From Erigeron canadensis (Eukaryota > Streptophyta > Magnoliopsida > Asterales > Asteraceae): a stretch of 64,000 bases of DNA. Positions 12,647 through 25,249 of this stretch are shown piece by piece. The stretch's first letter is position 1. Each line of letters starts with the position of its first letter. Below the pieces are notes generated by a model. It was not told the origin of the DNA, ran no database searches, and saw only the letters and a program-made list of their open reading frames with translations. The DNA is taken from NCBI RefSeq assembly GCF_010389155.1, contig NC_057765.1, positions 28,274,980 to 28,338,979 on the forward strand, read 5' to 3'. The translations under genes and the position numbers were made by a program.

Positions 12647-14020
12647 GAGAAAATATCACAAATGGTCCCTGTGGTTTGTCACATTCGCATTTTGCCCCCT
12701 GTACTTTACAAATGGTCCCTGTGGTTTGTCACATTCGCATTTTGCCCCTGTACTTTTTTTTCATTGCATCTGATCCTTGTCTTTTTCGTTACCAGAAGCC
12801 CCTGGCACTAACTTATGTTAAATTTGGTTGTTAAAATCCTTCACGTGCAAACCACGTGAGGATATAATCGTCTTTTTAGCAACCACAGGGACTATATATG
12901 ATAAAAACCTTTTTTTAATTAGCAAAAATATATATAATATATAATATATAATATATATATATATATATATACGTAATTATATGTTGCAGGAGGATCCTAC
13001 ATTCCCATATTCCCACACAAACACAATTTGTTCTATCCCTTTAAAAACATAAGTTATCTCCCATATTCTATATTCTATATTTACAATCTGTTCATCCATC
13101 CATTCAATTTATATATAGAGATACATATACTTGTGGGATATATGTATCTTTTCTTCTTTTTTTTTTTTATCTATACAGGAAGTTATTTTCTCTCCAAAAC
13201 CCACTGCCGGAATAACGCGCCGCTGCCATCTATATTCTCTTGCCGGAAAATGCACAAATATCCCACGATCTAGTTATCCCCCTTCCATTTTTATCCTTTC
13301 TCTCCATTCTTCTTTCCCTCCTTTATCTTTTCCTTATTTTCTATTCGTCGGAAAACGCGATCTCGCCGGGAAAAACTTTTCCTTCTTTGGCTACAGTATC
13401 TGACAACCAGGAAAAAGGCCCACCAACCCTTTTGCTTAAAACCGCCTCTGCTGCTGGCCAGCGGAAAACCCATCCACCGGAAAAGGCTCATTCTTTTTTC
13501 TTTTCTTTTTTTTCGTTTTTATATGTGTATTGGGTTGATTAAGATTAAAATAAGTGTATAACCATCTCTTTTGATTGGCCTGATTCAAGCTCTTCAAAAT
13601 AATCAATGTTCGAGATTGATCATTAACCGAATTGGTGGTGTCTGTTTTGTTTATTAAATATAAATAGATATATATGATACTGGTGTATGTTTATATATAT
13701 ATATATATGTGATATAATTACACATATAATATAGTGTGTAATATTGAAATAGAAATAAAGATATTAGGAAAAAAATGTAGGCCGGATTGTAGTGATTGTG
13801 GTGGTGGTTGAAGAAGAAGGATGAGGTGGAAGATGGGTGTTTTTTTTTATGTTAATTTGAAAATTATACCCTTATTAATGGACTTAAACTAACAGAAGTT
13901 AGTGCTAAGGGCTTCCAGCAACGAAAATGAAAAACGCAGAGACCAGTTGTAACGAAAAAAAAGCATAGGGGGCAAAATGCGAATGTGACAAACCACAGGG
14001 ACCAATTATGACATTTTCTC
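12647..14020. mobile_element. Non-autonomous Mutator-like element (MULE) with 9-bp TSD
   Basis: A 1374-bp element. Both sides carry TTCTTTCTA (12638-12646 and 14021-14029), a 9-bp target duplication diagnostic of MULEs. The ends are long inverted repeats of roughly 160-230 bp, starting GAGAAAATATCACAAATGG at the left and GAGAAAATGTCATAATTGG (inverted) at the right. The left arm contains a 50-bp tandem duplication (units at 12661 and 12711). The interior, about 12890-13855, has no transposase; 13180-13500 is richer in C and G than the surroundings and may be captured host DNA. The open frame at 13240-13542 is not recognisable. Confidence 0.88.
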
Positions 14021-14029
14021 TTCTTTCTA

Positions 14030-15821
14030 TCTTTCAGTTTTTCACCCTTCACTTTTAGTGTATGCGTAACAGGGATATTTACCCCAACGTCAATGGCTTT
14101 CCACCTCGGAGCGGTCGTGTCAACCATTACCTGGCTCTCGTCATTCAAAAATGAAGGTGGGGTCGTTTGACTGTCTTCGGTTTGTCGATACCGGATTGTA
14201 CATGGTGTCGTTGTGGTTTACTTATTGGGTATTAAGTATTGTTAGGTCTTGTTTTGAGTTAATCTTATGAAAATAGTACTCGTATTATACTTCGTGTTTC
14301 TACCTTTATCTGATGCAATGCAATAATTTTATCTTTACTATTCGTTTAGATCAATAAACATTTCTCCTCTTGCATAGAATACGGTAATAATCGACTGTGT
14401 TTGTCTTTATTTTTTTCTTTATTAAAATTAACTTTGTTTTACAAGTAAATTAACGTTGCCTAAATAAATAGTCAACATTGGTTGCTTCAAAGTTTGAATC
14501 AAAGGAATAAATCTGGAACTAATTATACTTAAATTTTGCTTTAAAATGAAAGAATGAATGACCCACTTCCATTTTCAGTTGGCATATACTATTAATTTTA
14601 TTTTTTTTATATCATAATTTAGTGGTATTTGCTTTCTTTTTTACTATGAGAGACGTCATGTTGTCTATCAATATTCAAATGTTTTGGAGACTTTGATGGA
14701 AAAATTCTCACGTATGCTCATTACTTGACAAGTATAGTGTATTTTGTCATGTACCTTTAAATAAAATGTCACATCAACATTTCGAGCATCCAACTAGCTG
14801 TGACTTATGACGATTATCCATCGATCTTCTTTTATCAGGTATAGTAATTTACGAAGAAAAGGTTCATGTAAACCTATGTTTTCTCCTTTTAAAACATAAA
14901 CACTTTTAAGTCAAGTTAGCGCAAAACTAATAACAGGAGGGCGAAAAATGAATATCCAAAGATATTACAAGGATCAACTCTAGCTTCATATGTTTATAAG
15001 TAAAGTATGATTAAACAAGTCCCCTTATGCTTAACCGTGTCTCATATGGGTCCATGTGGATGCCTTAATAGCGTATATGCACCGTGTGAAACATCGTGCT
15101 TATTTGTTTATTCAGTTTTAAACTTTCAATCACCCACGAAATTATTTGTTATTATTCTACACTCCAATTTGTTAATCAAATTCATATTTTACATATACAA
15201 TTCAAAATTATTTGTTATTATTAGAGAGTTTTTGCTTTTTAGAGTTTGAGTTGAGGTATAAATTGTTAGCAAATAATTTCAAAGAAATGTTACCCTCAAG
15301 TCCCTAATACTCATATAATCGATTATTATTAGTATATAAAATTTCTAATCGATAAAAGTATAAACAAATAGTTTACAATAAACACATAATATTTGCCTAT
15401 ATACATGGATATGAATAAGTATGAGCATACAAATTATAACAGTTTTTATTCATGCTCAAATATGGTTACCAAAAATGCAACATTTTCTGGCTTTAAGTGG
15501 GTATAATTTTGAGCCAATATCAAAAATCAAAATTTTATATAATGCAGAAAAAAGAGTTGGGTTGTGGACCATAAAAAGTTGCCAAACATGTCTCTTCATA
15601 TGATTTGAGTTGCAACAATCAATCCTCAGATTCAACGTACATTTACATTTACAGTAGATGATCTGTCTTCAGATAGTCTAGTCTAGTCAAAGTCAAAGTC
15701 CCATTTGCATCTGAACGTTTTCAGAAGTCAAACTTGAGCCCTTCTCTGAATTCTCATCCATAACATTATAACACCAAACCAGATATCACATATCTGCATT
15801 GCAATATTTATTTAATAATAT
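14030..15821. other. Intergenic stretch upstream of the MULE and downstream of TBP
   Basis: AT-rich sequence with no motif-bearing frames. The last part (15620-15820) is probably TBP 3' UTR or terminal intron. Confidence 0.45.
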
Positions 15822-15888
15822 TTACATTAACAAAATACAAATCAAAAGTGAATAGTTTTTGAAGAGTAAAGGTACTAAGGTGTCATAC

Positions 15889-18800
15889 CACTGCTGATTC
15901 TTCCTGAACTCGGTTAACACTGGATATATATTCTCAAATGCGGTGTAAGTCTCATCCCTAACCTGAAAATGCAAAAAAAATGGTTTGAATTGAAAACATG
16001 TTTTTGGGAATGATGTAATGAAAGCAAACAAAGACATGGGTCTTTTCGTTGTACCTTGGCTCCTGTTAGCACAATTTTCCCCGAAACAAAAATAAGCAAA
16101 ACGATTTTCGGTTGTTTCATTCGGTAAATCAACCCCGGGAACAGTTCTGGTTCATACTGTAACAAACAAAAACAAAAACAAAAAAAGCATTACAAAAAGC
16201 TTGTGGATGCCAAAAACTTGTCTGTATACAATTGTATTCAAGGCATAAGATCTGGTTTCATTGACTTAAGAAAACCAAGGGGGCTATTCACTATTCCATC
16301 AAGCAGTCATTTAAGAACAGAAGATCGTATACCACAAAACATGATAATCAATCGTCACTTTCCTGTGAACTTAGCAGATGCTCAAAAGAATGCATATAAA
16401 GAACTTACACTTGAAAAGGCACCATGAGAATATGCCAGGCCTTCGAGTCTAATGGGAAATTTGACATCACATGAACCAACAATATTTTGTATCTTAAAGT
16501 CCTACAAAACGAGCAATGTAATATGTTAAAATGCAGCAAAAATAACATACATGATGCAAGATATGAGAGAGAACGAGGAAACAAGAAAAATACCTTAAAC
16601 TTTGCTGGGAATCCTAGTTTTTGAATAATCCGAGCATACTGAAGATTCAATTTGATGAATAAGACGAGATGACAATTAAATAATAGAAAGGGATACTAAT
16701 GCTTACTATATTCTTAATTCAATGAACAAGGTACTATTTTTTTTATTTTTTTTTACATTGCTTAAAATTGTTAGCAACGGAAACTTTCTGTACCAAGTAG
16801 CCAAATCACATTCTTTAAATACTTCAAAAATTCTATATTTGGTGTTTTGTTTAATATTTTTTCACAGTTAAAATTACTCCAATTAAATACATGTTTAACT
16901 CTTCAAGTACCTTCCGTGCAGCTAGTTTCGATTGTTGTTCACTTTTAGCTCCTGTACAAACCTGGAGCAATCACCAGTTCACATGTCATCACACAAGTTT
17001 ATGGAAACCCAAATCACCAGTCGCCATAAAACACTATATAAATCTTGTAAATGATATATTGAACAAAATAAATGCAAAATGTTCCTTTTAAAAGATTTTT
17101 AGTTAGCTATTTGAGCCAAACCCTGAAATCATTGAACTTGAATTTTAAAATTCTCAAAATAAGCTGTACATTAGAAATCTGACTGACCTAAACACTTTGA
17201 CCCCAAAGTTACCAAACAAGGCTCCCCAACCCATGGGGGAACACTTAGACATGATAAAAAGTCCATTATTTTATTTCAAAAAATTAGACTGGGCACTTCT
17301 ATTAATCTATCTGACCAGCCAAACAATTCATATCAGCATTTATCATCAGAAGGATAGTAGCTGGAGACGGTAAAACAAATGAGTCGATAGTAGCTGGAGA
17401 TGGTAAAATGAATGAGTCTGGCATGTTGGCTAACGGGTCAAAAAAGGAATTGTTTTTATTCGACTCAGGTGACCCACAAACATTTTTTTTGTCCATTTCT
17501 TTAATGTAGACTATAAATAATTAATGCCATAATTAGGAATTGTATGCATTTAAATTACACTTTGAATGACATTCAAATGCTTTGATCTTTTTCTTTTCTA
17601 GCTAATCCTCTATGACCAACCCATTAAAGATTTAGAAGTAAAACTACCTACTCCATTAGCAAATGCATAGAGATTGCCACATTAGTTACGTAAAGGAAGA
17701 AACATACCATCTTCCCAGAAGCAAAGATAAGAGCTGTTGTTTTGGGTTCTCTTATCCTCATGATCACAGCAGCAAAACGCTGAAGAACATTAACATAAAA
17801 AAGGTAACGTCACTGACAGTAAACACTTAGAATGATCCAGAATCTTTAAATGCCAGTAATTAACGAAAAAGTTTGACATATTTTGCAGCTATAAAGTACC
17901 TTTTCCCAAAAAAAATGCAACATTACATTAACGGTAAGATTTCAACCCAAAAATTACATTTTTTCCAAAAGAAACAACACAGAAACATATATATTAGCCA
18001 CCAAGATATTCCTATCTTTTTAAAAAAATTTAAGAGTTTACTAAAAAGTCAAGCACTTGCAGTTTATGTTCCTAGCCAAATGATGCATTTGTTTATGGAT
18101 AGAAGTAAGGTGCAATCCAGTCAAACTTTTATCAAGCAACACGAGCTAAACTAAAGATCAACACAAGCTTTTATCACGTTAGAGCTATAAAAATCAAACT
18201 TGGGCATATAAGAGATCAGCTCAAGCTTTTATTGAGCTTCACGGGTCCTAAATAATATATATGTATACAGATATATGAGATTTGAAGTGTGCAGATGATG
18301 ATACTATAAAATTTCTATATTGACTTTTAGACTTATAGAACTTATCATTTATATATAAAGTAAGTATTTTAAATAACTTTAGTTATTCAAATCATTTTAT
18401 ATAAAGTTCAAGCCTTTCAAACATAGTTAAAGCCATATTGAATCTTTATAGGGTCGAGCTCATGCTTGCATCATAAAGGGTCGTCAAGCTGCCCATACAA
18501 GCTAAATTTTTGCTTAAACTAGTCCATCCGAGTGCAAGCCCTGTCATGTTCGAGCTTGACTCGACTCGTTTTGCAGCCTTAGATGAAGAAGAAAATACCT
18601 TGGGGTTATATTCAGCATTACGAGCTTGCAAGGCAATAGCTTTAAGGTCTAGCTTGCAATCCAGGTTGACTGTGGATACAATATTCCTAGAGTACAAACA
18701 ATCTGATCATTAGCAATATGATATCTTATAAGAAACATAACCATCATTTTTTTATTATATGCAGAAAAAGAAATGTATTTGTTGGTTCCATACGTTGTTT

Positions 18801-19792
18801 GACTAACAAAATATACAAAAATGTGCAAAAGAGTTTACAAATGAAATGTACAATAGCAGCAAATTATAACCTCAAAAAAGGAAAACAGACACAAGCTGAA
18901 CGCATATCCTTAATGTTAATGGGTGTGAAGCAATGTAATTTCATCATCAAGCGTAAACCATGTAAAAACGCTCACTTTATTGGTGGACTCGTTCAAATAT
19001 GAGATACATCTTGTCTACTTTCAATACAAATGATAGTTTTCAAAACTCTTACTTAAAGCAGTTATCACCTGCGTTGGTAAATAACTAAATAAATTTGGAG
19101 CGTTTAAATATGAAGTAGCAGAGATTATTTCAACTAATTGCATTTCGGTGTTTCCAAAGGTGCAAATGGATTGTCATATCAGCATTTCATCGCTCAAAAT
19201 ACATTTTTCTATTTGTTTGTTAGCAAAAAGCAACTCATATTCAATCATGCAAAAACCGTTAACATATACACCATTTTATGATCAATCACTCCATACGTTA
19301 AACAACGTTCACTAATTAGTAATTACTCAAAGATAAACTCTTTTAACGTAAACAAAAGATTAAAACTTTTACAACTCCTTAACGATCAACACTTAGCGAT
19401 AACATTTAACCACCAAATTTCACATAAACAAACATTAATGGCACACCAATCAAACCACACTATAATTACAGCTACATATACACCAAATAGTACAAAGTTG
19501 ACTAATTTATACACCCAAAAAGGGCCAAAATCTGCACAAATTTCAAAGACAACATTAGGTAAATCTCCATAAAAAAGGGACAACTTTCGTGCACCATACA
19601 TCTATTTATAATCACATCTCTTCATAATAGATAGAGATAACGATATATATATATAGATACACACACACCCACACACCCACACACATACCACACATTAAAA
19701 AGATACTACACTTACTGAAGAGTGGGAACAATCCCAGATGGGTGTTTAGAAAGATCAACTGGTTGACTTCCTTCCAACCCTTGATCAGCCAT
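15889..19792 (-). CDS. TBP: TATA-box-binding protein (TBP)
   Basis: A general transcription factor in the nucleus: it binds the TATA element and nucleates the preinitiation complex for RNA polymerases I, II and III. Eight coding exons on the minus strand join in frame: 19792-19716, 18686-18599, 17779-17708, 16961-16911, 16638-16594, 16501-16409, 16156-16055 and 15962-15889. They give 200 aa, the standard plant length. The start is [20 protein letters not shown] and the saddle repeats are [20 protein letters not shown] and [20 protein letters not shown]. The end is EFRKNQQ followed by TG at a GTATGA donor, so the stop codon is probably completed as TG|A in a downstream non-coding exon. Reading through instead would add a 22-residue unrelated tail to a stop at 15822. 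An acceptor at 19800, just before the ATG, indicates a 5'-UTR intron. No lesion is seen. Confidence 0.96.
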
Positions 19793-20439
19793 AAAAGATC
19801 TACAAATTTCATTTTTAGAAACAACATAATTAGAATCACAAAAAAGTTTTATTTTTTCATTAAAACAAATCTTAAAAACCAAAATAGACCCATGTAAAAG
19901 AACTAAAACCCCATATAGAAAAGTTTAAAACCTTTATATCAAAAAAAAAAAAAAAAGTCTAAATAAACCTATATTAAGAAAAACCTTGAATTAGGGTTTT
20001 CTTGAATCCATAAAGAAATTTGTGATCCATTTGAGATTAAGTAACAGAATTAGAAGAAATTATGAAAAAAGATCTATTTTTAACAGTTATAAAATTTAAA
20101 AAGCTGTATCTTTGACAGAAAGGAGCATATCAAAATATCTACTAATTTCATTCTAAAATAATAATAATAATAATAATAATAAAGTCAAAAAAAAAAAATT
20201 TCTTTATAAATCTCAAAAACCAACATAAACCCACGTAAAAGAAATAAAACCCCATAAAGAAAAACACAAACTTTTTGCAAAAATGGACTAATTAAACCTT
20301 TATTAAGCAAAATCTTGAATTAGGGTTTTCTTGAATCTTTAAAGAGATCAGAGGACGAATAAGAGATTTAAAAACAAAAATTAGAGGGAATTAAGAAAAG
20401 GGGTTGGATTATTAGCGGTAAGAATTCAAAAAGTTGTAG

Positions 20440-20450
<11 letters not shown>
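19793..20450 (-). promoter_or_regulatory. TBP leader, tandemly duplicated, with two teloboxes
   Basis: Segments at about 19868-20120 and 20207-20440 are alike with a 341-bp offset (shared ACCCATGTAAAAG / ACCCACGTAAAAG and ACCTTGAATTAGGGTTTTC / ATCTTGAATTAGGGTTTTC). Each contains the telobox AAACCCTAA on the gene strand (19991-19999 and 20330-20338), a motif common near the start of plant housekeeping genes. A TA microsatellite at about 20446-20471 bounds the outer copy. Confidence 0.6.
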
Positions 20451-20471
<21 letters not shown>

Positions 20472-23295
20472 GCTTTGTATTTGAGAGGGATTTTGGGAAC
20501 AAAAGCATTGGGCGGAAATGAGAAGCCGTGAAGATGTGGTGATGGGATATTAGGTGAGTTGGTCTCCGTTAATATATATTGTTCCTAAAATGCCCTTTTT
20601 CTCTTTTGTGTTTGGTTGTATTTGTGGGCTATTATTGTAAATTTGGTTGGGAAATGTTGGATGACTGGTGGTGTGGCTTTGTTAGTTAAGGACTAATGGA
20701 GAAGCTACACGTGGATAGAATTTTGATGGTGGGCTAACAGGCCTGGTTGAAGATTTGATATTGGGTTCTTATGTTAAACAGCAAAAGGGATTGCATGTTG
20801 GGCTTGGTGTAAGCCGTTTTATTTTATTTTCCTAAGTTTTTTTCTGAATCATAATACAAAAAATATCTATACAATTTTATCATCATTACCGTAAAACCAG
20901 CATATCGCGTATTAGTAAATTACCATTATGAAATGATCGAAACTATCAATTTTGATAAAGAAGAAAAAATCTTCTACTGACTCGAAAAACATACATCATC
21001 ATTCATCAATACATTATACATACATAAATAATTTAGAGTACTAATTAAATATAGGCACATGAGTAACTTAATTAGATCAAATTGATTATTACTTTAATAT
21101 ATGTGTTGAACTTTCAACCTCTTACTAAAATATCATTTTGTTATAAATATGTTTGTTTAAAAGTATACAATAAAACCAAAAAGTAACCGGTAATAAAATA
21201 CTTGTGCGAACGCAATGCAGCAAAACCTTGATATATTAGTTGAGAATGCAAGCCGGATACGATTTGACATATTCTGAATATTGATACGGGATATGGTCAC
21301 AAATAGGTTCAATGATCTAAAAGGATAAAAGTGTAAAACTAAAAACAAAAAAGTAATCCGTGGTAGAAAACACGAACCGGATGTGATATTGCAAAACCCG
21401 AACGGCGGTAAAGGGTGTGACGTGCAGAATCTTAGCTCGCCTAAGTTTTGTTAAAGTGTGCAAAAAACAAGAACTGGCCCATAGTAGATAACCCTAGCGG
21501 GGTTACTTTCGCGAAAATATCCGCAATATAATAATAAATAGTTGAGATATCAAGCGAGATGCGATGCATCAAAATGCGAGTAGTGGTATAGGATGTGGTC
21601 ACAAGAAGATTGGATGAACCAAAAAATAAATATAAAAAAAAGGTGAAAAAACCAATAAGTAACCTATAGCTGGAAAACTCGAACGGTATTACAATGTAGC
21701 GAAATCCGAATAGTGACACGGGTTGTGACGTAAGCAAATAGTAACTCGCCACCCAGACGCTCACTGTTCACATTGTGTTGTTTTAATAAAGCATATGATA
21801 TAGTATGTATATCTAGAGTGCCAATGAGCCTCCGGGTAACTGGCAATTGTTTGAAGATCGTGAGAAAACATCTTTGGTTTTTAGATTTTATCTTTAAGTT
21901 TTGGATGCGGCTCTTTAAAGTGATAAGTCTTTAGGCATGGTTTCTTATTTGCATTTTTTGCGATCACATTCTATCTGAGTTGTTCGGGGTCTAATAATCT
22001 TTAGAAATCAAATGGTCGAAAAAAATATATTTAGGGTACTAATTTAGTTTGATATTTTATCAAATCGCTTTTGATTGTTGTTTGTTATAAAAATTGGATT
22101 TTAGACTTGTGTCAAATAAACGAAATTGTTTATGACATATTAAATATATGTAATTCAAGAAACGATATGAAAAAAAAAACCAGCGAACTTAAATATAAAG
22201 AATATAACTAAAATTATGAAAAAACATACTGGTAAATTCAAATATAATTAATGTAATGAAAATCAAAGTAACAAAATGCAATACAGAAACATTGAAGAAA
22301 GCGTTTAACTTGTTCGTCTATCAATATCATATCAAGATTTATTGTTGTATTTGTTTCTCAACAACACATTTAAATAAACTTCTTGTAGTTTTTGTAAGTT
22401 TTGGTATTTCATGAAAGTTTTGAATTATATAAATAACTAATGATATAATTATTAGTACGTATTAATCCAAATGTTGTAACCTCTCTATTTTTTAGATGTA
22501 TTTTGTTATTAAATAGACATTATACAATAAAGTATTCTTAAATTGGGTTAAAATGTAAATTGGTGGTAGAAAATCAAGTGTAAATTGATTATTTTTAAAT
22601 TGATTTAAAGTGTAAATTGATGATGAAAAACCAAAAAATGTGGATTGATTATCTTTAATAAAAATGATAAATCCTTCTAAAGATTAGCCTAAAAATCTTC
22701 CTAAAACTATAAGAGATTACATGTGATATCCACTAATTATCTTTTCTAACTTGCCCTTGATTTTTCCACATATCATCATCTAATAGTTACGAGTATTATT
22801 AAGTTAGTTAGTTAGGAGGATTAATCATTTTCCTATTTTTAAACTGGGTTATCCACTAATTATCTTTTCTAACTTGCCCTTGATTTTTCCACATATCATC
22901 ATTTAATAGTTACGAGTATTATTAAGTTAGTTAATTAGGAGGATTAATCATTTTCCTATTTTTAAACTGGGTTAAAGTGTAAATTAGTGATAGAAAAAAA
23001 AAAATATTAATTAATTTAAGCATATGTTAATTTAATCAATTTTGAAAAATTAAAAATTATGATTAGTCAATTGCTTTTTATTATGTATGAAGATGAAGAT
23101 GTAGATGAATCAATTTTGTAATATAATACTGTATACGTTGATAGCCTAATAGTCGGTGGTTTGTGCCTGCCAAAAGTACAAGGGATGGCCCAACGTAGAT
23201 CTCACTGCCGTTTGGTCGTTAATTACACACGTCTGGCGAACTTAAAGTTTTAGCTTTGCATGTCCATCTATAAACTCTTACAAAAAGTCATATAT
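20451..23295. other. Intergenic, with degenerate repeats
   Basis: No gene. Around 21170-21780, loosely repeated blocks of about 150-200 bp share phrases such as AACCGGTAATA / AATCCGTGGTAG / AACCTATAGCTGG followed by CGAACGG; they look like an old diverged tandem array. Short open frames here are not called. Confidence 0.4.
22661..22956. repeat. Fold-back MITE copy B with 123-bp internal tandem duplication
   Basis: The left end AAAATGATAAATCCTTCTAA is inverted at the right as TTAGGAGGATTAATCATTTT. The right half is duplicated in tandem with a 123-bp period (CACTAATTATC at 22731 and 22854), the two units differing by only a couple of bases, so the right terminus occurs twice. Confidence 0.6.
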
Positions 23296-23303
23296 ATAAT
23301 CAT

Positions 23304-23685
23304 CAGGGCCGGTTCAACGTTTTTTTTTTGTCTTAAACGAAACTGGTTTTAAAGATCTTCTTTTTAAGATCTATAATAAAGTTTTCCTTTTTTATTCGAG
23401 CATAAGATACAAATTCGGTCTTCAAAACCAAATAATGAGACGATGATGTTATAAATAGTAAACACATGAATAAATTACATGAGATAAATCATTACTACTA
23501 ATCAAAATCAAATCAATACATAAAATGCTAATATATTTAAGATAAACTAAAAGAAATAATAAAGAAAATATGGAACAATAATATCTCAATGTGTAAATTT
23601 GAAGGCCTTGAAAATTTGGGGCCTCAAAATACATGCATAACACAATTATATAATAGAGCACAATTATATAATAGAGCCGGCAGTG
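23304..23685. mobile_element. Short hAT-type element
   Basis: The left end is CAGGGCCGG and the inverted right end CACTGCCGG. The flanks are ATAATCAT (23296-23303) and ATGATCAT (23686-23693), an 8-bp duplication with one mismatch. It is 382 bp and non-coding; the right part repeats CAATTATATAATAGAG twice. Confidence 0.5.
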
Positions 23686-23698
23686 ATGATCATAATAA

Positions 23699-23699
<1 letters not shown>

Positions 23700-23735
<36 letters not shown>
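23700..23735. repeat. Compound (AC)n(AT)n microsatellite
   Basis: About ten AC units are followed by seven AT units, directly abutting the next TIR element. Confidence 0.9.
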
Positions 23736-24481
23736 GGGGAGCCTTATTTTGAGAACCCATTTTTTGTAAGAACCGTAAGAATGGTGACTGAGTCAAGATT
23801 AATTCCTATATAGATGGTGAGAGAATGGTGAAATATTCATTGCTTGTGGAAGAGATGAGGGAGGATGGAGAAAAGTGAAGATTTATCTTGAGGTTTATAA
23901 TTTTCCTTCTAATAATGTTTATTACTTTGTCATTTGACATTTTACTTCATTACATAAAAAAATATCTTCGTTTTTCGATGACAGTTTTTTTTTTTATATT
24001 GAATATTTGATAGAAATTTATGTTATCTCATGTAACGCACGGGGCTAAACATAATCAGTAATAAAGTCTTAATATAAAACCTTATGGGACTATAATTTTC
24101 GATTTTAATAAGGAAACTCGAGTTTCCTTATTTTGAGAACCATTTTTTTTGTAAGAACCATGAGAACTCTTGGATAATATACTTGTTCACATGTTTTTTT
24201 TGCTCATTCACATGTGAAATGATATAAAAAGGTATGTTGTAGAAGAAACTTTTTTATGAAACCTTCAAAGTAGCTTTTTATGAACTTGTGAATGAATTTG
24301 TTCACATTTTCTGCTCACATGTGACAAACGGCTATATGTAAGGTTTTGAAAAAAATTTTCTTCTGCAACATATTTTTTTATAACGTTTCACATGTGAATG
24401 AACAAAAAAACATGTGATCCAATAAAAATATTAGGAGTTCTTACGGTTCTTACAAAAAAATGGGTTCTCAAAATAAGGCTC

Positions 24482-24484
<3 letters not shown>
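23736..24484. mobile_element. TIR element inserted in a TA microsatellite
   Basis: Near-perfect 47-bp inverted ends begin GGGGAGCCTTATTTTGAG. On both sides lies TATATA, so a TA duplication (Tc1/mariner-like) is possible but cannot be told from microsatellite sequence. A third, partial copy of the terminal sequence lies inside at 24120-24165. The interior left half is a 328-bp segment (23785-24112) also found at 28883-29208. Confidence 0.65.
23785..24112 (+). repeat. Dispersed 0.33-kb segment, copy 1
   Basis: Almost identical to 28883-29208 in the same orientation, from TGACTGAGTCAAG to GATTTTAATAAG, differing by a few substitutions and homopolymer length. It includes GTAACGCACGGGGCTAAAC. Here it sits between the terminal repeats of another element. 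Confidence 0.85.
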
Positions 24485-24489
<5 letters not shown>

Positions 24490-24519
<30 letters not shown>

Positions 24520-25249
24520 CCCTAAATGTTATGTGAATCTTATCTACACATGTAAATAAGTGGACTAGCTAGCTATTTTATATAAGGATAGTAATAGTAA
24601 TTGTGATATATGAATCGCTATATATATGGTTTCTTTTTAGCATGTTGTGATATAAAACACGAAGATGGTGATACATTATTGATAAAAACAATGACTTGAC
24701 ACATTATCGTTTTAATTATAATAGCTCCAAGAGATCTGTGTATAGGTTAAAATATATTAAAAGACGTACTAAAGGATGAGGTTAAACTTTAAAGCATTTT
24801 AATTCAAATTTTCAAGAGTCACACGTGCTGACGTACATATATACTTTCACTTTACAAATCACTCGTACAAATTATGTGTGTTTAATATTATAGCTAAATC
24901 CTTAGCAGCAAGTTTTATCGTCAAGGAGCATCGGCAGGTATCGACAAATCGACAAAGCTATAGCATGTATATCGGCTTTTATCGGCAAGAACAATCGGCA
25001 AGCATTGGCAACAACAATTGGCTAGTTTTGGCCGATGAAAAGGAACGTTGGGGCAAGGCCGCGTGGCCAAAATGGCATGTGCTCTTGTACTTTTGTTCTT
25101 TTTTTTTTTAAATTTTACCCCTCAACTTCTACATATATACAACAAAAACACATTTTATTATTATTAAAAAAACACAGTTTACACTAAAAAAAACACATAA
25201 TTAAAAAAGATAATACATAATAAAAATACGAAATACGTTGTCTACGACT
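24490..25249. other. Intergenic, 3' side of the small minus-strand gene
   Basis: A TA microsatellite (to about 24517) is followed by AT-rich sequence. Between 24900 and 25080 the phrase ATCGGCA / TTGGCAA recurs at close spacing, ending in AGGCCGCGTGGCC. No gene is supported. Confidence 0.4.

Noticed and set aside
13240..13542. 100-codon frame inside the first MULE
   Set aside because: Leu/Ser/Phe-rich translation of a pyrimidine tract with no recognisable domain; kept only as possible captured DNA.
21441..21846. Minus-strand frames suggesting a membrane protein
   Set aside because: Hydrophobic Tyr/Leu/Phe translation of AT-rich degenerate repeats; neighbouring blocks give similar frames out of phase.
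23690..24520. CRISPR-like or satellite array
   Set aside because: The repeated units are a microsatellite and transposon terminal repeats; there are no regularly spaced spacers and the DNA is plant nuclear.
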